This document shows, piece after piece, positions 1 to 9,146 of a stretch of DNA of 64,000 nucleotides; the first letter of the stretch is position 1, and each line of letters begins with the position of its first letter. The notes beneath the pieces were generated by a model. The model had not been told where the DNA came from. It did not search any database and saw only the letters and a list, made by a program, of their open reading frames with translations. The stretch covers positions 62,001-126,000 of the forward strand of contig CAIJOA010000030.1 in the NCBI GenBank assembly GCA_903822185.1, read 5' to 3'. A program made the translations under genes and the position numbers. Source of the DNA: an uncultured Rhodospirillales bacterium (lineage in GTDB: Bacteria > Pseudomonadota > Alphaproteobacteria > ATCC43930 > CGMCC-115725).

Positions 1-1
1 C

Positions 2-2131
2 ACTGAAACCATCCGCGCCTCCGTCGATAATGTTGAGGGGACGCTCATCACGACGATCTTCCTCGTCGTGGCGGTCATCTTCGTGTTCTTGCGCAGCGCT
101 TGGGCGACGATCATACCGGGCATCACCGTTCCCTTGTCGCTCGCGGGTTGTTGCGCCGTGATGTATGCGCTGGGTTACAGCCTCGATAATCTTTCGCTGA
201 TGGCGCTGTCGATCGCGGTCGGCTTCGTCGTCGATGACGCCATCGTCATGCTCGAAAATATCGTCCGCCATATCGAAGAGGGCATGACGCCGTTCGATGC
301 CGCGCTTAAGGGTGCCGGCGAAATCGGTTTCACGATCATATCGATCAGCCTCTCGCTGGTCGCGGTGTTCATCCCGTTGCTGCTGATGGGCGGCATCGTC
401 GGCCGGCTGTTCCGGGAATTTGCGGTCACGGTCGCGGTGACGATCCTGGTGTCAGGCTCGATCGCCCTGACGCTGACACCGATGATGTGCGCGCGTTTCC
501 TCAAGAACAGCCATGAGAGCCATCACGGCCGTATCTATGAATTTTCCGAACGCATGTTCGACAAGATGCTGGCCGGTTACGAATGGGGCCTCAAGCATGT
601 GATGAATTACCGCTTCGTGACGCTGTGCGTCTTTATGGTCACGGTGGCGATCACCGGTGTTTTGTTCGTCTTCATCCCGAAAGGATTCTTCCCGCAGCAA
701 GATACCGGCTTCATTTCCGGTAGCGCCGAAGGGGCGCAGGATATCTCTTCGGCGGCGATGTGGGCGCATCTGGCCGATATGGCGTCGATTATCCGCGCCG
801 ATCCCGATGTTGCGGGTCTCGGTTACAGCGCCGGCTCATCGACGTTCAATACCGGCAACTTCAACATCACGCTGAAGCCGCGCGATCAGCGGACCGCGGA
901 TGCAGACCAAATCATCGCTCGGCTTCGTCCCAAGCTGAACGCCCTCGAAGGCGCGAATCTCTTCCTGCAAGTACCGCAGGATATTCGCGTCGGCGGCCGC
1001 TCGGGGCGAACGCAGTATCAATATACGGTCCAAGACGCGAGCCTCGATGAACTCGACACCTGGGCGCCGAAACTCGTCTCGACCTTTCAGGGGTTAAAGC
1101 AGCTTACGGACGTCACCAGCGACCAGCAGACCAATGCCGCGACCGCGACCCTAACCATCGACCGCGATCAAGCGTCGCGTTTCGGCATTCAACCATCGGT
1201 AATCGACGCGACGATTTACGACGCGATCGGACAGCGTCAGGTCGCGCAGTTCTTTACCCAGCTCAACAGCTATCACGTCGTGCTTGAGGTGACGCCGGCC
1301 CTGCAGGCCGACCCCAATCTTTTCGGAAAACTGTATCTGACCTCGCCGACAACCGGGCAGCAGGTACCGCTCTCGACGTTCGTTCGTCTTGACATGACGA
1401 AGACAGCCTATCTGGCGATCAATCATCAAAGCCAATTTCCGGCGGTGACAATCAGCTTCAATCTCGCGCCCGGCTCATCGCTGAGCGACGCGGTGCAGGC
1501 CATCAATCAGGCCGAAAGCGCACAGGGCGTGCCCTCGACCCTCAACGGCACGTTCCAGGGCACGGCCGAGGCGTTCCAGACCTCGCTCGCGTCGCAGCCT
1601 TATCTGATCGCCGCGGCGTTGATCGTCGTCTATCTGATTCTGGGCATTCTCTATGAAAGCTTCATCCACCCACTGACGATTCTTTCGACCTTGCCGTCGG
1701 CAGGTGTCGGCGCGCTCTTGATGCTGATGCTGTTCGGTTACGATCTCAGTGTTATTGCGCTGATCGGCATCATCATGCTGATCGGCATCGTCAAAAAGAA
1801 CGGCATCATGATGGTCGATTTCGCCTTGAGCGCGCAGCGCGATCAGAATCTGCCGCCGGAAAAGGCGATCTATCAGGCCTGCGTGCTGCGGTTTCGTCCG
1901 ATCATGATGACAACGATGTGCGCCATCCTGGGTGGCCTGCCGCTGATGCTGGGCAGCGGCACCGGGGCGGAGCTGCGCCGGCCGCTTGGCTTTGCCATGG
2001 TCGGCGGCCTGGTGATGAGCCAGGCGCTGACGCTGTTTACGACACCGGTGATCTATCTCTATCTCGACCGGCTGAACAATTGGCGCCGCCGGCCGAAGCC
2101 TCTGCCGGTCCTGCCGGTCGGCGAAGTTTAA
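2..2131 (+). CDS. RND efflux pump inner-membrane permease, MdtB/MdtC-like (5' truncated)
   Basis: This is the C-terminal 709 residues of an RND (AcrB/MdtB/MdtC-type) drug-proton antiporter. The frame is open from base 2, so roughly the first 330 residues (TM1 and part of the porter domain) lie upstream of the window. The visible part begins just before TM2. TM4 carries the Asp-Asp proton-relay pair in VGFVVDDAIVMLEN. A second porter domain follows, then TM8-TM12. GIVKKNGIMMVDFA in TM10 holds the relay lysine equivalent to AcrB K940. The segment around LGYSLDNLSLMALS resembles MdtB/MdtC more than AcrB. The family works as a trimer in the inner membrane with a periplasmic adaptor and an outer-membrane channel, whose genes would be expected upstream. 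The substrate cannot be told from the sequence. Confidence 0.93.
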   Translation, partial: TETIRASVDNVEGTLITTIFLVVAVIFVFLRSAWATIIPGITVPLSLAGCCAVMYALGYSLDNLSLMALSIAVGFVVDDAIVMLENIVRHIEEGMTPFDAALKGAGEIGFTIISISLSLVAVFIPLLLMGGIVGRLFREFAVTVAVTILVSGSIALTLTPMMCARFLKNSHESHHGRIYEFSERMFDKMLAGYEWGLKHVMNYRFVTLCVFMVTVAITGVLFVFIPKGFFPQQDTGFISGSAEGAQDISSAAMWAHLADMASIIRADPDVAGLGYSAGSSTFNTGNFNITLKPRDQRTADADQIIARLRPKLNALEGANLFLQVPQDIRVGGRSGRTQYQYTVQDASLDELDTWAPKLVSTFQGLKQLTDVTSDQQTNAATATLTIDRDQASRFGIQPSVIDATIYDAIGQRQVAQFFTQLNSYHVVLEVTPALQADPNLFGKLYLTSPTTGQQVPLSTFVRLDMTKTAYLAINHQSQFPAVTISFNLAPGSSLSDAVQAINQAESAQGVPSTLNGTFQGTAEAFQTSLASQPYLIAAALIVVYLILGILYESFIHPLTILSTLPSAGVGALLMLMLFGYDLSVIALIGIIMLIGIVKKNGIMMVDFALSAQRDQNLPPEKAIYQACVLRFRPIMMTTMCAILGGLPLMLGSGTGAELRRPLGFAMVGGLVMSQALTLFTTPVIYLYLDRLNNWRRRPKPLPVLPVGEV

Positions 2132-2153
2132 TCCGCGGCCATCCTGCGATAGG

Positions 2154-2975
2154 ATGGCGGTTATGTCGTTCAACGATGCCGTTTTGATTGCCGACCAGGA
2201 CGAGCCGCCCGTCAGCTTTGCGCATGATCACGGCAAGGCGCCGGTGGTGCTGACCTGTGACCATGCCAGCCGTGCGGTGCCGCGTGCGCTCGGCAATCTC
2301 GGCCTGACGGACGATCTGCTGGCGCGGCATATCGGCTGGGACATCGGCGTGGCGATGGTGACACGCCGTCTGGCGCCGCTGCTCGATGCGCCGGCGGTCT
2401 TGTGCGGTTATTCGCGACTGGTGATCGACTGCAATCGCTACCTCGCCGATCCGACCTCCATGGTCGAAGTCAGCGACGGCGTTACCGTGCCGGGCAATGC
2501 CGATCTCGGCGCCGAGGCGCGGCTTGCGCGGCAAGCCTCGATCTTCGCGCCGTATCACGCCGCCATTGCGGCAAGAATTACGGCTTTGCGGGCTACCGGC
2601 ATTGCTCCTGCCGTGATTTCGATTCACAGCTTCACACCGGTGATGCGCGGCTTTCAGCGGCCCTGGCATATCGGGGTGTTGTGGGACGGCGATGGGCGGA
2701 TTGCATTGCCCTTGCTGGACGCTCTTCGCGCAGAACCTGGATTGGTCGTCGGCGACAACGAGCCTTACACGGGACGCGACCCGACCGGTTACACCCAGCG
2801 CCATCATGCGCTCGATCAGGGACTGCCGCATGTCGAGGTCGAGATACGCCAGGATTTGATCGGGGACGATGCCGGCGCTGCCGAATGGGCGGATCGCCTG
2901 GCGCGGCTGTTCAAGCCGATTCTGGCATCCCCCGACCTCTATATGGCAATCCAGCCGCCGCCGCCCCATTCTTAG
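2154..2975 (+). CDS. N-formylglutamate amidohydrolase family protein
   Basis: The 273-residue product matches the N-formylglutamate amidohydrolase (FGase, HutG-like) family. It has VVLTCDHASRAVP near the N-terminus, GWDIG, then YSRLVIDCNR and the SIHSFTP segment, which hold the metal-binding and catalytic residues of the family. Members hydrolyse N-formyl-L-glutamate in histidine degradation, but many alphaproteobacterial copies stand outside hut operons, as here, so the substrate is uncertain. The ATG at 2154 and the ATG at 2163 are both possible starts. The second has a better-spaced AGGATGG and would give 270 residues. The gene follows the RND permease by 22 bases, probably as a downstream passenger. 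Confidence 0.85.
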   Translation: MAVMSFNDAVLIADQDEPPVSFAHDHGKAPVVLTCDHASRAVPRALGNLGLTDDLLARHIGWDIGVAMVTRRLAPLLDAPAVLCGYSRLVIDCNRYLADPTSMVEVSDGVTVPGNADLGAEARLARQASIFAPYHAAIAARITALRATGIAPAVISIHSFTPVMRGFQRPWHIGVLWDGDGRIALPLLDALRAEPGLVVGDNEPYTGRDPTGYTQRHHALDQGLPHVEVEIRQDLIGDDAGAAEWADRLARLFKPILASPDLYMAIQPPPPHS

Positions 2976-2996
2976 AAGAATTAGAGGAGACGACTG

Positions 2997-3284
2997 ATGG
3001 AACTCGACGACAAGACCCGGACCGAGCTGGAAGCCGCTGCTTTCCGCAAGTTGGTGGCGCATCTGCAGGAACGCACCGATGTTCAAAATATCGATCTGAT
3101 GAATTTGGCAGGTTTCTGCCGCAATTGTCTTTCGCGCTGGTATCGCGAAGGCGCCGAGTCGCGCGGCCTGGCGCTGCCCGATCCGCAGGCGCGCGAGATC
3201 GTCTATGGCATGCCCTACGACGAGTGGAAGAAAAAGCACCAGACGGACGCACCGAAACCGCTCGGCGACGCGCATAAACATTGA
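2997..3284 (+). CDS. DUF1244 family protein
   Basis: This 95-residue protein is a full-length DUF1244 member, recognisable by FRKLVAHLQERTDVQN followed by LMNLAGFCRNCLSRWY and GMPYDEWK. The family is small, cytoplasmic and helical, with a conserved cysteine pair in the FCRNC motif, and has no established function. The start at 2997 has GAGGAG seven bases upstream. It lies 21 bases after the amidohydrolase, so the two are probably co-transcribed. Confidence 0.88.
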   Translation: MELDDKTRTELEAAAFRKLVAHLQERTDVQNIDLMNLAGFCRNCLSRWYREGAESRGLALPDPQAREIVYGMPYDEWKKKHQTDAPKPLGDAHKH

Positions 3285-3400
3285 TTTATGCACCTTTTCA
3301 ACAGGGTCGATTGATCTGTGGATGAATCGGGGACGCTCCTTGCGCGCGCCGAGGCACCCCGATAGGGTCGCTTCAACCAGCGAAATCTGAGGAGAATCCT

Positions 3401-3667
3401 ATGGCGACCGCGGGCGGGGTGGCCGGCGACCATCTGAAATCTTTCATCGAGCGCATCGAGCGCCTGGAAGAAGAGAAGAAGGCGCTCGGCGACGATATTC
3501 GTGACGTTTATGCCGAGGCCAAGGGCACCGGATTCGACGTCAAAGTTATTCGCCAGATCATCAAGATCCGGAAAATGGACAAGGACGAGCTCGACGAGCA
3601 GGAAGCGCTCCTCGAAACCTATCTGCTCGCGCTTGGGATGCGTCCGGAACGCGAAGCCGCCGAATAG
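3401..3667 (+). CDS. gapR: GapR family (DUF2312) nucleoid-associated protein
   Basis: The 88-residue protein matches GapR (DUF2312): a coiled-coil helix ([18 protein letters not shown]) followed by [19 protein letters not shown] and a C-terminal helix. In Caulobacter GapR forms clamp-like tetramers on overtwisted, AT-rich DNA and supports gyrase and topoisomerase IV ahead of replication forks. The length is typical. The start at 3401 is preceded by GAGGAG. A hairpin resembling a terminator follows directly, so the gene is probably monocistronic. Confidence 0.92.
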   Translation: MATAGGVAGDHLKSFIERIERLEEEKKALGDDIRDVYAEAKGTGFDVKVIRQIIKIRKMDKDELDEQEALLETYLLALGMRPEREAAE

Positions 3668-3676
3668 GTTTTGAAC

Positions 3677-3705
3677 CGTCGAGGGGTGCCTCGACGATCG
3701 GCCTT
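3677..3705 (+). terminator. putative intrinsic terminator after gapR
   Basis: CGTCGAGG (3677-3684) and CCTCGACG (3689-3696) form an 8-bp stem with a GGTG loop, 9 bases after the gapR stop. The following CCTTTTG is a short T tract, so termination is probable but not strong. Confidence 0.6.
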
Positions 3706-3782
3706 TTGCGTCCTGGTGAACGATTCGTCTATTTCGATCGGGAAACGCTGATTCTGTATCAGCGTGAACTCGCGCCTAAGCC

Positions 3783-3956
3783 TCAGTCGAGCTTCTTGTC
3801 GTCCAGCGTCTCTTCGGCGCGCTTCACTTCGTCTTCGTCTTTGACGCGCGTTTCCTTGGTCCGGCCGCTGCGGACACGGTTTTCCTCGGCGGTGCGTGCC
3901 TTGGCGTCGCGCTCGCGCGCCTTGCGGAATTTGTTGAGATTGACGACGTCACCCAT
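3783..3956 (-). CDS. DUF4169 family small protein
   Basis: This 57-residue, highly charged protein begins MGDVVNLNKFRKARER, the diagnostic start of the DUF4169 family of alphaproteobacteria. The rest is a Lys/Arg/Glu-rich helix without cysteines or membrane segments. Its function is unknown. I chose the internal ATG at 3956, because the open frame continues upstream but lacks family similarity there. It is convergent with gapR. Small RHH-type proteins often neighbour this family, and one lies about 2 kb away at 5964-6191. Confidence 0.75.
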   Translation of the reverse strand: MGDVVNLNKFRKARERDAKARTAEENRVRSGRTKETRVKDEDEVKRAEETLDDKKLD

Positions 3957-4105
3957 CAACCCAACATAGCGGTGCCGTCCGGCGTTGCAACGGCCAACCA
4001 ATGCCGATGGCGGATTTGCTTGTCGCGTGGCCTCGTTGCCGGTTACGCTCGACACTAGATCAGGGAGACGGTCAACCGTCCCCGATGCACAAGGGGAGAG
4101 AAACG

Positions 4106-5872
4106 ATGACCGTCAAAAGACGCGATGTGCTTTTGGGTGGCGGCGGTGCGGTTGCCGCGCTGGCTGCCGGTGGCTTACCGAACGCTTCAGCCGAAACCGT
4201 CCATCCGCCGACAAAGTGGGATCATACGGTCGATGTCGTGGTGGTCGGCTCCGGCGCATCGGGCTTCCCGGCCTCGATCCGCGCGCGTGAATCCGGCGCG
4301 TCGGTCATTCTAGTCGAGGCGCAACCGCATACCGGCGGCCACGGCACCTGCAGCGGCGGCAATGTCCCGCTGGGCGGCGGCACCAGCCGGCAGAAGAAAT
4401 ACGGCATCGAGGATTCGCCGGACCTGTTGTTCCGCGACCTGACCGATTGGTCGGTGGTCGAGCCGAACGGCTTTCCGGACTATCGCTTCAACGACCGCGA
4501 GATCATTCGCGCATTCGCCGATCACAGCCCGATCGTATTTGAATGGCTGATGGAGAAGGGCGTCGTCTTCGTCGATAAAGCGCCGGACACGTTGGGCGGC
4601 GGCTCGGTCGGTAATTCGGTGCCGCGCGAGAATCATGCCGCGGTGATGAACTGGGTGACGGTGCAAACCGGCAAGCCCGCGCCGGCGGACGTGCAGGCCA
4701 CGACGTCGTCCGGTAATGGTCTCATTCGTCCGCTCGAAGCGGCGGCGGCAAAGGCCGGCGTGCAGGTGTTGCTGGAACATCGCATGGTCGGACTCTACCG
4801 CCAGTCGCCGAATGCGGGCCGCGTCGTCGGCATCGCGATCGACAACAAAGGTAAGAAGATCAATATCCGCGCGCGCAAGGGCGTCATCCTTGCGACCGGC
4901 GGCTCCAGCACCAACGTCAATTTCCGCCGCATGTTCGATCCGCGTTTGACCGAGGAATATTGCGGCATCGCCGGCCAGCCCTGGTCGGATCAAGACGCCA
5001 GCGGCGAGTTGGCGGCGATGTCGATCGGTGCGTCGTTGTGGGGCGGGTTCAATCAGACGGGTGAGTTCGGATCGGGCCTGACCAAGCCCGGCCATATCGG
5101 CTCGCAATATGGCTATGTGAATTTGCGCTGGATGCCGGGCAGTCCGGTGTTCGACAAGGCGCGCGCTTCGGGTCTGCCGGTGAAGGATTGGCAGAACATC
5201 GTCCACGTCAACATGATCGGCAAACGGTTCTATGACGAGACCGGCGGCCAATTCACCTCGAACAATTACAACACGGTCGATCCTTATACGGCGGGCAGTT
5301 ATCTCAACGCCAAGAACATCAAATATCGTCCGAACAACTGGATCAACGCGGCGCTGGCTGGTATCGGCGATGTGCATAATGGCGGAGGCCCCATCTGGGC
5401 GATCTTCGACGCCGATGCGGTCGAGCGCGAGAAATGGAATCCGAAACCGCCGAACGTCGATACCGGCAGCTTCTTCTTCGAGGCCGACACGCTGGCCGAT
5501 CTCGCGCGCAAGATTCAGATGAAGTACCAGCGCGTGCCGATGCCGCCGCAAGCGCTGGAAGATACCATCGCGCGTTACAACAGCTTCGTCGATTCAGGCA
5601 CCGACGAGGATTTCGGCAAACCCAAGCCGCTTTATAAGATCGCCAAGGCGCCGTTTTATGCAGCCTGGTCCACGCCCGTTATCCACGATACGCGTGTCGG
5701 TCTGCGTATCAACGGCAAGGGTCAGGTGATCGACATGAACGGCACGATCATCGCCGGGCTTTATTCTTGCGGCGAAACCGCCGGCGGCTTCAGCCAGCAC
5801 GGCCTCGCGCGGGCAACGTGCCAAGGTTATATCGCCGGCGAGAATGCGGCGGGTGAGAAGGTAAGCACCTAA
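4106..5872 (+). CDS. Tat-exported FAD-binding dehydrogenase (fumarate reductase/ketosteroid dehydrogenase flavoprotein family)
   Basis: This is a 588-residue flavoprotein of the fumarate reductase / succinate dehydrogenase / 3-ketosteroid dehydrogenase superfamily (FAD_binding_2). The N-terminus MTVKRRDVLLGGGG followed by an Ala-rich stretch ending NASA is a twin-arginine signal, so it probably acts in the periplasm. The dinucleotide fold VVVGSGASGFPASIRA and the GGHGTCSGGN motif follow. The C-terminal flavin contact is YSCGETAGGFSQHGLARATC. The ATG at 4106 has AGGGGAGAG at good distance and gives an intact Tat signal; an upstream in-frame ATG at 4001 would bury it. No heme-binding or iron-sulphur partner is adjacent, so the electron acceptor and substrate are open. 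Class II and class I fumarase genes lie nearby, but nothing links them directly. Confidence 0.85.
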   Translation: MTVKRRDVLLGGGGAVAALAAGGLPNASAETVHPPTKWDHTVDVVVVGSGASGFPASIRARESGASVILVEAQPHTGGHGTCSGGNVPLGGGTSRQKKYGIEDSPDLLFRDLTDWSVVEPNGFPDYRFNDREIIRAFADHSPIVFEWLMEKGVVFVDKAPDTLGGGSVGNSVPRENHAAVMNWVTVQTGKPAPADVQATTSSGNGLIRPLEAAAAKAGVQVLLEHRMVGLYRQSPNAGRVVGIAIDNKGKKINIRARKGVILATGGSSTNVNFRRMFDPRLTEEYCGIAGQPWSDQDASGELAAMSIGASLWGGFNQTGEFGSGLTKPGHIGSQYGYVNLRWMPGSPVFDKARASGLPVKDWQNIVHVNMIGKRFYDETGGQFTSNNYNTVDPYTAGSYLNAKNIKYRPNNWINAALAGIGDVHNGGGPIWAIFDADAVEREKWNPKPPNVDTGSFFFEADTLADLARKIQMKYQRVPMPPQALEDTIARYNSFVDSGTDEDFGKPKPLYKIAKAPFYAAWSTPVIHDTRVGLRINGKGQVIDMNGTIIAGLYSCGETAGGFSQHGLARATCQGYIAGENAAGEKVST

Positions 5873-5879
5873 TCACCTC

Positions 5880-5955
5880 GTCATTGCGAGGAGCGTAGCG
5901 ACGAAGCAATCCAGTGTGAGGACAAACTGGATTGCTTCGCTTTGCTCGCAATGAC
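5880..5955. repeat. REP-like palindromic repeat, copy 1
   Basis: GTCATTGCGAG at the left end is the inverse of CTCGCAATGAC at the right, and GAAGCAATCCAGT pairs with ACTGGATTGCTTC inside, giving a long imperfect stem. A second copy lies at 10094-10178. The element sits directly after a stop codon, as expected for intergenic REP/RPE-type repeats. Confidence 0.85.
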
Positions 5956-5963
5956 GACGAAAT

Positions 5964-6191
5964 TTATTCCGGCCGTAACTCGCCGCGGCGGAAGCAGTCG
6001 AGCACGAAGACGCGCAGCGTGCTCGACAGGTTGCCGGCGCGGCCTTCATCGACCGATGCGACCAGCGCGTTGAGCGAGACGCCGCGTTGCGCCGCGACCT
6101 TGCGCAGCTCGTTCCAGAATTCCTCTTCCAGCGACAAGCTGGTGGAATGGCCGGCGATGGTGACCGACCGTTTGCGTAGGGATGCGGTCAT
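5964..6191 (-). CDS. ribbon-helix-helix domain protein
   Basis: This 75-residue protein fits the RHH_4 ribbon-helix-helix family: [20 protein letters not shown], then [20 protein letters not shown], and a C-terminal RVFVLDCFR. Members are thought to bind DNA as dimers through the N-terminal strand. Its ATG overlaps the stop codon of the fumC-like gene upstream on the same strand (ATGA at 6188-6191), so the two are translationally coupled. Whether it controls that operon is not known. Confidence 0.8.
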   Translation of the reverse strand: MTASLRKRSVTIAGHSTSLSLEEEFWNELRKVAAQRGVSLNALVASVDEGRAGNLSSTLRVFVLDCFRRGELRPE

Positions 6192-7588
6192 TCCGGCCCC
6201 AGCATCGTTTTGGGATCGACCCATGTGTCGAAATCCTTGTCACTGACATAGCCCAGTGCGCTTGCCGCTTCTTTCAGCGTTTCGCCTTCATGCAGTGCGC
6301 GCTTGGCGATCTCGGCCGATTTGTCGTAGCCGATATGCGGCGCCAGCGCCGTCACCAGCATTAGCGACCGGCCCAGCAATTCGTCGATGCGTTCCCGATT
6401 GGCTTCGATACCGACTACGCAGTTTTCGGCGAAGCTCGATGCCGCATCGGCGATCAGCCGGATCGACTGCAGCAGATTGAAGATGATCACCGGCTTGAAG
6501 ACGTTTAGCTCGAAATGACCCTGGCTGCCGGCAATGGTGATGGTGACGTGATTGCCCATCACCTGGGTTGCGACCATCGTCACGGCTTCGGCCTGGGTCG
6601 GGTTGATCTTGCCCGGCATGATCGACGAGCCGGGCTCGTTCTCGGGCAGATGCAACTCGCCGAAACCGCAACGCGGTCCCGATCCCATCAGCCGGATATC
6701 GTTGGCGATTTTCATCAGCGACGCGGCTAGCACATTGAGCGCACCGGATACTTCGACCAGTGCATCATGCGCGGCCAGCGCTTCGTATTTGTTCGCCGCT
6801 GTGGTGAAGGGCAAGGACGTGATCGTCGCTGCGGCGGAGGCGAAACGTTCGGCGAATCCTTTTTGTGCGTTGAGGCCGGTGCCGACCGCTGTGCCGCCCT
6901 GAGCCAGAGCATAAAGCCGCGGCAGCGTCGCGCGAACGCGTGCGATGCCTTGTTCGATCTGAAAGCTATAAGCGCCGAACTCCGCGCCCAGTGCTAAGGG
7001 CGTCGCGTCCTGCAGATGGGTGCGGCCGATCTTGACGATGTCGGCGAACTCTTTCGCTTTGTCATCGAGCGCACGACGAAGCTGATCGAGCGCGGGTATC
7101 AAACGTCCGTCGATCTCGATGGCGGCGGCGATGTGCATCGCGGTCGGAAAGCTGTCGTTCGACGATTGGCCGAGATTGACGTGATCGTTCGGATGCACCG
7201 GTTTCTTCGCGCCGCGCTCGCCGCCCAATAATTCGTTGGCGCGATTGGCCAAGACTTCATTCATGTTCATGTTGGTCTGGGTGCCCGATCCGGTCTGCCA
7301 GACCACCAACGGAAACTCTTCGGGATGCTTGCCGCCAATCACCTCGTCGGCGGCGGTGGCGATCGCGTCACCGATGCGTTTCTCCAGCGCGCCCAGTTCC
7401 ATGTTGGCGAGGGCCGAGGCTTTCTTTTCGATCGCCAAGGCACGGATCAATGGTTCGGGCATGCGCTCGCCGCCGATGCGGAAGTTCTTGAGCGAACGCT
7501 GTGTCTGCGCGCCCCATAGCCGTGCCGCCGGCACTTCGATGGCGCCCATCGTGTCGCGTTCGGTGCGGGTGGCGGTTTGGTCGGCCAT
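6188..7588 (-). CDS. fumC: class II fumarate hydratase
   Basis: This is a full-length (466 aa) class II fumarase, a soluble homotetramer that interconverts fumarate and L-malate in the TCA cycle without an iron-sulphur cluster. The superfamily signature [13 protein letters not shown] is intact. [25 protein letters not shown] and [14 protein letters not shown] contribute the active-site residues, including the catalytic His (THLQDATP) and Ser (GSSIM). The protein begins [16 protein letters not shown] ribbon-helix-helix gene overlaps its stop. A class I (Fe-S) isozyme lies 2.6 kb away, so the two could be used under different oxygen or iron conditions, as in E. coli. Confidence 0.96.
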   Translation of the reverse strand: MADQTATRTERDTMGAIEVPAARLWGAQTQRSLKNFRIGGERMPEPLIRALAIEKKASALANMELGALEKRIGDAIATAADEVIGGKHPEEFPLVVWQTGSGTQTNMNMNEVLANRANELLGGERGAKKPVHPNDHVNLGQSSNDSFPTAMHIAAAIEIDGRLIPALDQLRRALDDKAKEFADIVKIGRTHLQDATPLALGAEFGAYSFQIEQGIARVRATLPRLYALAQGGTAVGTGLNAQKGFAERFASAAATITSLPFTTAANKYEALAAHDALVEVSGALNVLAASLMKIANDIRLMGSGPRCGFGELHLPENEPGSSIMPGKINPTQAEAVTMVATQVMGNHVTITIAGSQGHFELNVFKPVIIFNLLQSIRLIADAASSFAENCVVGIEANRERIDELLGRSLMLVTALAPHIGYDKSAEIAKRALHEGETLKEAASALGYVSDKDFDTWVDPKTMLGPE

Positions 7589-7733
7589 GGTCCGGGTTCC
7601 TCGGGGGGGCGGTCCTGCAGCATAGGCCTAACGTCGCAGCAGGCCAAAACGCTTCGTATTACAAACGTTTTATTAGGGCTTTGATCGGATTCTAAGGGAG
7701 TAGATCGGCGTTTCCCGCTCAAAGGAGCGAAGC

Positions 7734-8075
7734 ATGATCGTCTATGACATCCTGAAAGAAGCGATCGATAAGCACCGCTGCGTCATCATCACGGTCGATG
7801 GTAAATCGCGGGCGGTCGCTCCCTTGGCTCTCGGCTTTAAGGCCGGCCGCAAAAAGGTGCTGACCTTCCAATATCGCGGCGACAGCAAATCCGGTCTTGC
7901 CGCTGGTGGCGCTTGGCGTTGCTTTTTTCTTGACGATATTAGTTGGGCCAAGATCTCGGACGACCCATGGCAGTCGGGCCAGCATCCGGTCGTTAAACTG
8001 GAGACGAGCCTCGATTCCGTCTTATGCGGACAGGGCGCGCAAATCCGCAGCTACGGCCATATGGCCCGGCATTAA
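7734..8075 (+). CDS. hypothetical protein, possibly WYL-like fold
   Basis: This 113-residue protein has no clear family. The N-terminal two thirds (ILKEAIDKHRCVIITVDGKSR, then VAPLALGF and WRCFFLDDISW) resembles the short barrel of WYL domains: Ala-Ile helix, strand with Arg, Pro-Leu, and a closing Phe-x-x-Asp-x-Ile. The WYL triad itself is absent. There is no signal peptide or membrane helix. The ATG at 7734 has GGAGCG upstream. It is divergent from fumC. I infer a small cytoplasmic protein with low confidence in the fold. Confidence 0.6.
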   Translation: MIVYDILKEAIDKHRCVIITVDGKSRAVAPLALGFKAGRKKVLTFQYRGDSKSGLAAGGAWRCFFLDDISWAKISDDPWQSGQHPVVKLETSLDSVLCGQGAQIRSYGHMARH

Positions 8076-8080
8076 GCGGC

Positions 8081-8578
8081 TTAAGGAACGACGACCGAGA
8101 AGAACCGGCGTGCGGCTTCGTCTTTGGGGGCTTGCGCGATGTCGGCCAGCTTGCGGCGTTGTTCCGGTGTCAGCGTCTTGTTGAAGCTCAAGAGCGCAGC
8201 CGACGCTTCTTTTTGGAACGTCGCACGGTTGTCGCGGATTTGATCGCCTAGTTGCGTCACGGCGGCCTCGCTTGCGTCCGGTTTGGCCAGCTCGTTCCAG
8301 ATTTTCGCCAGCAGCGGCTGATTGGTTTCACGAACAAAGCGACCGCGCTGACGGATGACTCGCACGAATTGCTCGAAGGCAAGGCGTTGATCGTCGTTGA
8401 GGTCGAGCGTCTGGCCCAACCGTTCCATCCGCTCCATCGGTCCCGGCGGATGATGTGCGCGCATCCAGACCAATCCGCCGACAAAGCAGATATTGAGGGT
8501 GAGCGAGAGGGCGAGGATCACCCACAGCAGCTTCCGGCCCGCGCCGCTGCGGCGCTCCGTCTCGATGGTTGCGCTCAT
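8081..8578 (-). CDS. Spy/CnrX-like periplasmic metal-resistance protein
   Basis: This 165-residue protein has one N-terminal membrane segment (LLWVILALSLTLNICFVGGL, residues about 18-38) followed by a helical periplasmic domain of the heavy-metal resistance (Metal_resist/Spy/CnrX) type. Family marks are the LNDDQRLAFEQF helix and the closing LTPEQRRKLADI. Such proteins sense metals or envelope stress or act as periplasmic chaperones. Its ATG overlaps the anti-sigma-like gene by four bases, and a sigma factor gene precedes both, so it is probably part of the sigma/anti-sigma signalling unit, as CnrX is in Cupriavidus. That role is inferred from context. Confidence 0.8.
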   Translation of the reverse strand: MSATIETERRSGAGRKLLWVILALSLTLNICFVGGLVWMRAHHPPGPMERMERLGQTLDLNDDQRLAFEQFVRVIRQRGRFVRETNQPLLAKIWNELAKPDASEAAVTQLGDQIRDNRATFQKEASAALLSFNKTLTPEQRRKLADIAQAPKDEAARRFFSVVVP

Positions 8579-9078
8579 GTGCTGGAATCGTCGCTGAAAT
8601 AAGTGTCGATGCTGCCGGTGTTATCGGGGCTATCGACCGACGACCCGTCCGACACGCTGGTGCCGGAAAGATTGGCGTAGGCTGAACTACCCATGCTGAA
8701 CCCGCCGAAGCTGACGAGGACGAGGCTCGCGGCGATGCTGGCCCAGGCCAGGGCGTTGCGCCAGGACGAGACAGCCGGGCGGCGGAACGCGACGACGTTT
8801 TCCGATCCCGGCACCAGTTCGCTGGCGTGAGCGACGATATTGTTGAAGACGAGGCGCGGCGGCCGCTGCCCGATGGCGCGGGCGGCAACGATATCGCCGA
8901 TCGATTCGGGATGCTCGGCTAACCAAAGCTCGACTACCTCGGCCGCTGCTTCGTCCAGGCGGCCTTCGGCATAGGCCGCCAACGCCAAGGCGTCCGGCTC
9001 CGCGGCGGTCAGATCGGTCGTGTCGCGCCAACGGCGCCACAACGCCCTGTCCTCGCGATCATCTCCCAATGCGGCCAT
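8575..9078 (-). CDS. putative membrane-bound anti-sigma factor
   Basis: The product is about 167 residues: an Ala/Glu-rich cytoplasmic N-terminal half (WRRWRDTTDLTAAEPDALAL, then LAAYAEGRLDEAAAEVVELW), one membrane segment (WASIAASLVLVSFGGFSMG, about residues 116-134) and a short Ser/Asp-rich periplasmic tail. This is the layout of ECF anti-sigma factors, but the zinc HxxxCxxC motif is absent. The ATG at 9078 is preferred over the one two codons upstream because GGAG then sits seven bases away. It lies between the sigma gene and the Spy-like gene. The call rests mainly on position and topology. Confidence 0.7.
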   Translation of the reverse strand: MAALGDDREDRALWRRWRDTTDLTAAEPDALALAAYAEGRLDEAAAEVVELWLAEHPESIGDIVAARAIGQRPPRLVFNNIVAHASELVPGSENVVAFRRPAVSSWRNALAWASIAASLVLVSFGGFSMGSSAYANLSGTSVSDGSSVDSPDNTGSIDTYFSDDSST

Positions 9079-9146
9079 GAGCATTCTCCATATGCTTTTC
9101 TAGGCATCTAAACGGCAATTTATCCCCAAGGTATAAGCCGTTCATC

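Noticed and set aside
3706-3969. Plus-strand frame over the DUF4169 gene
   Set aside because: Ser/Arg-rich shadow of the charged minus-strand gene, which has a family-typical start.
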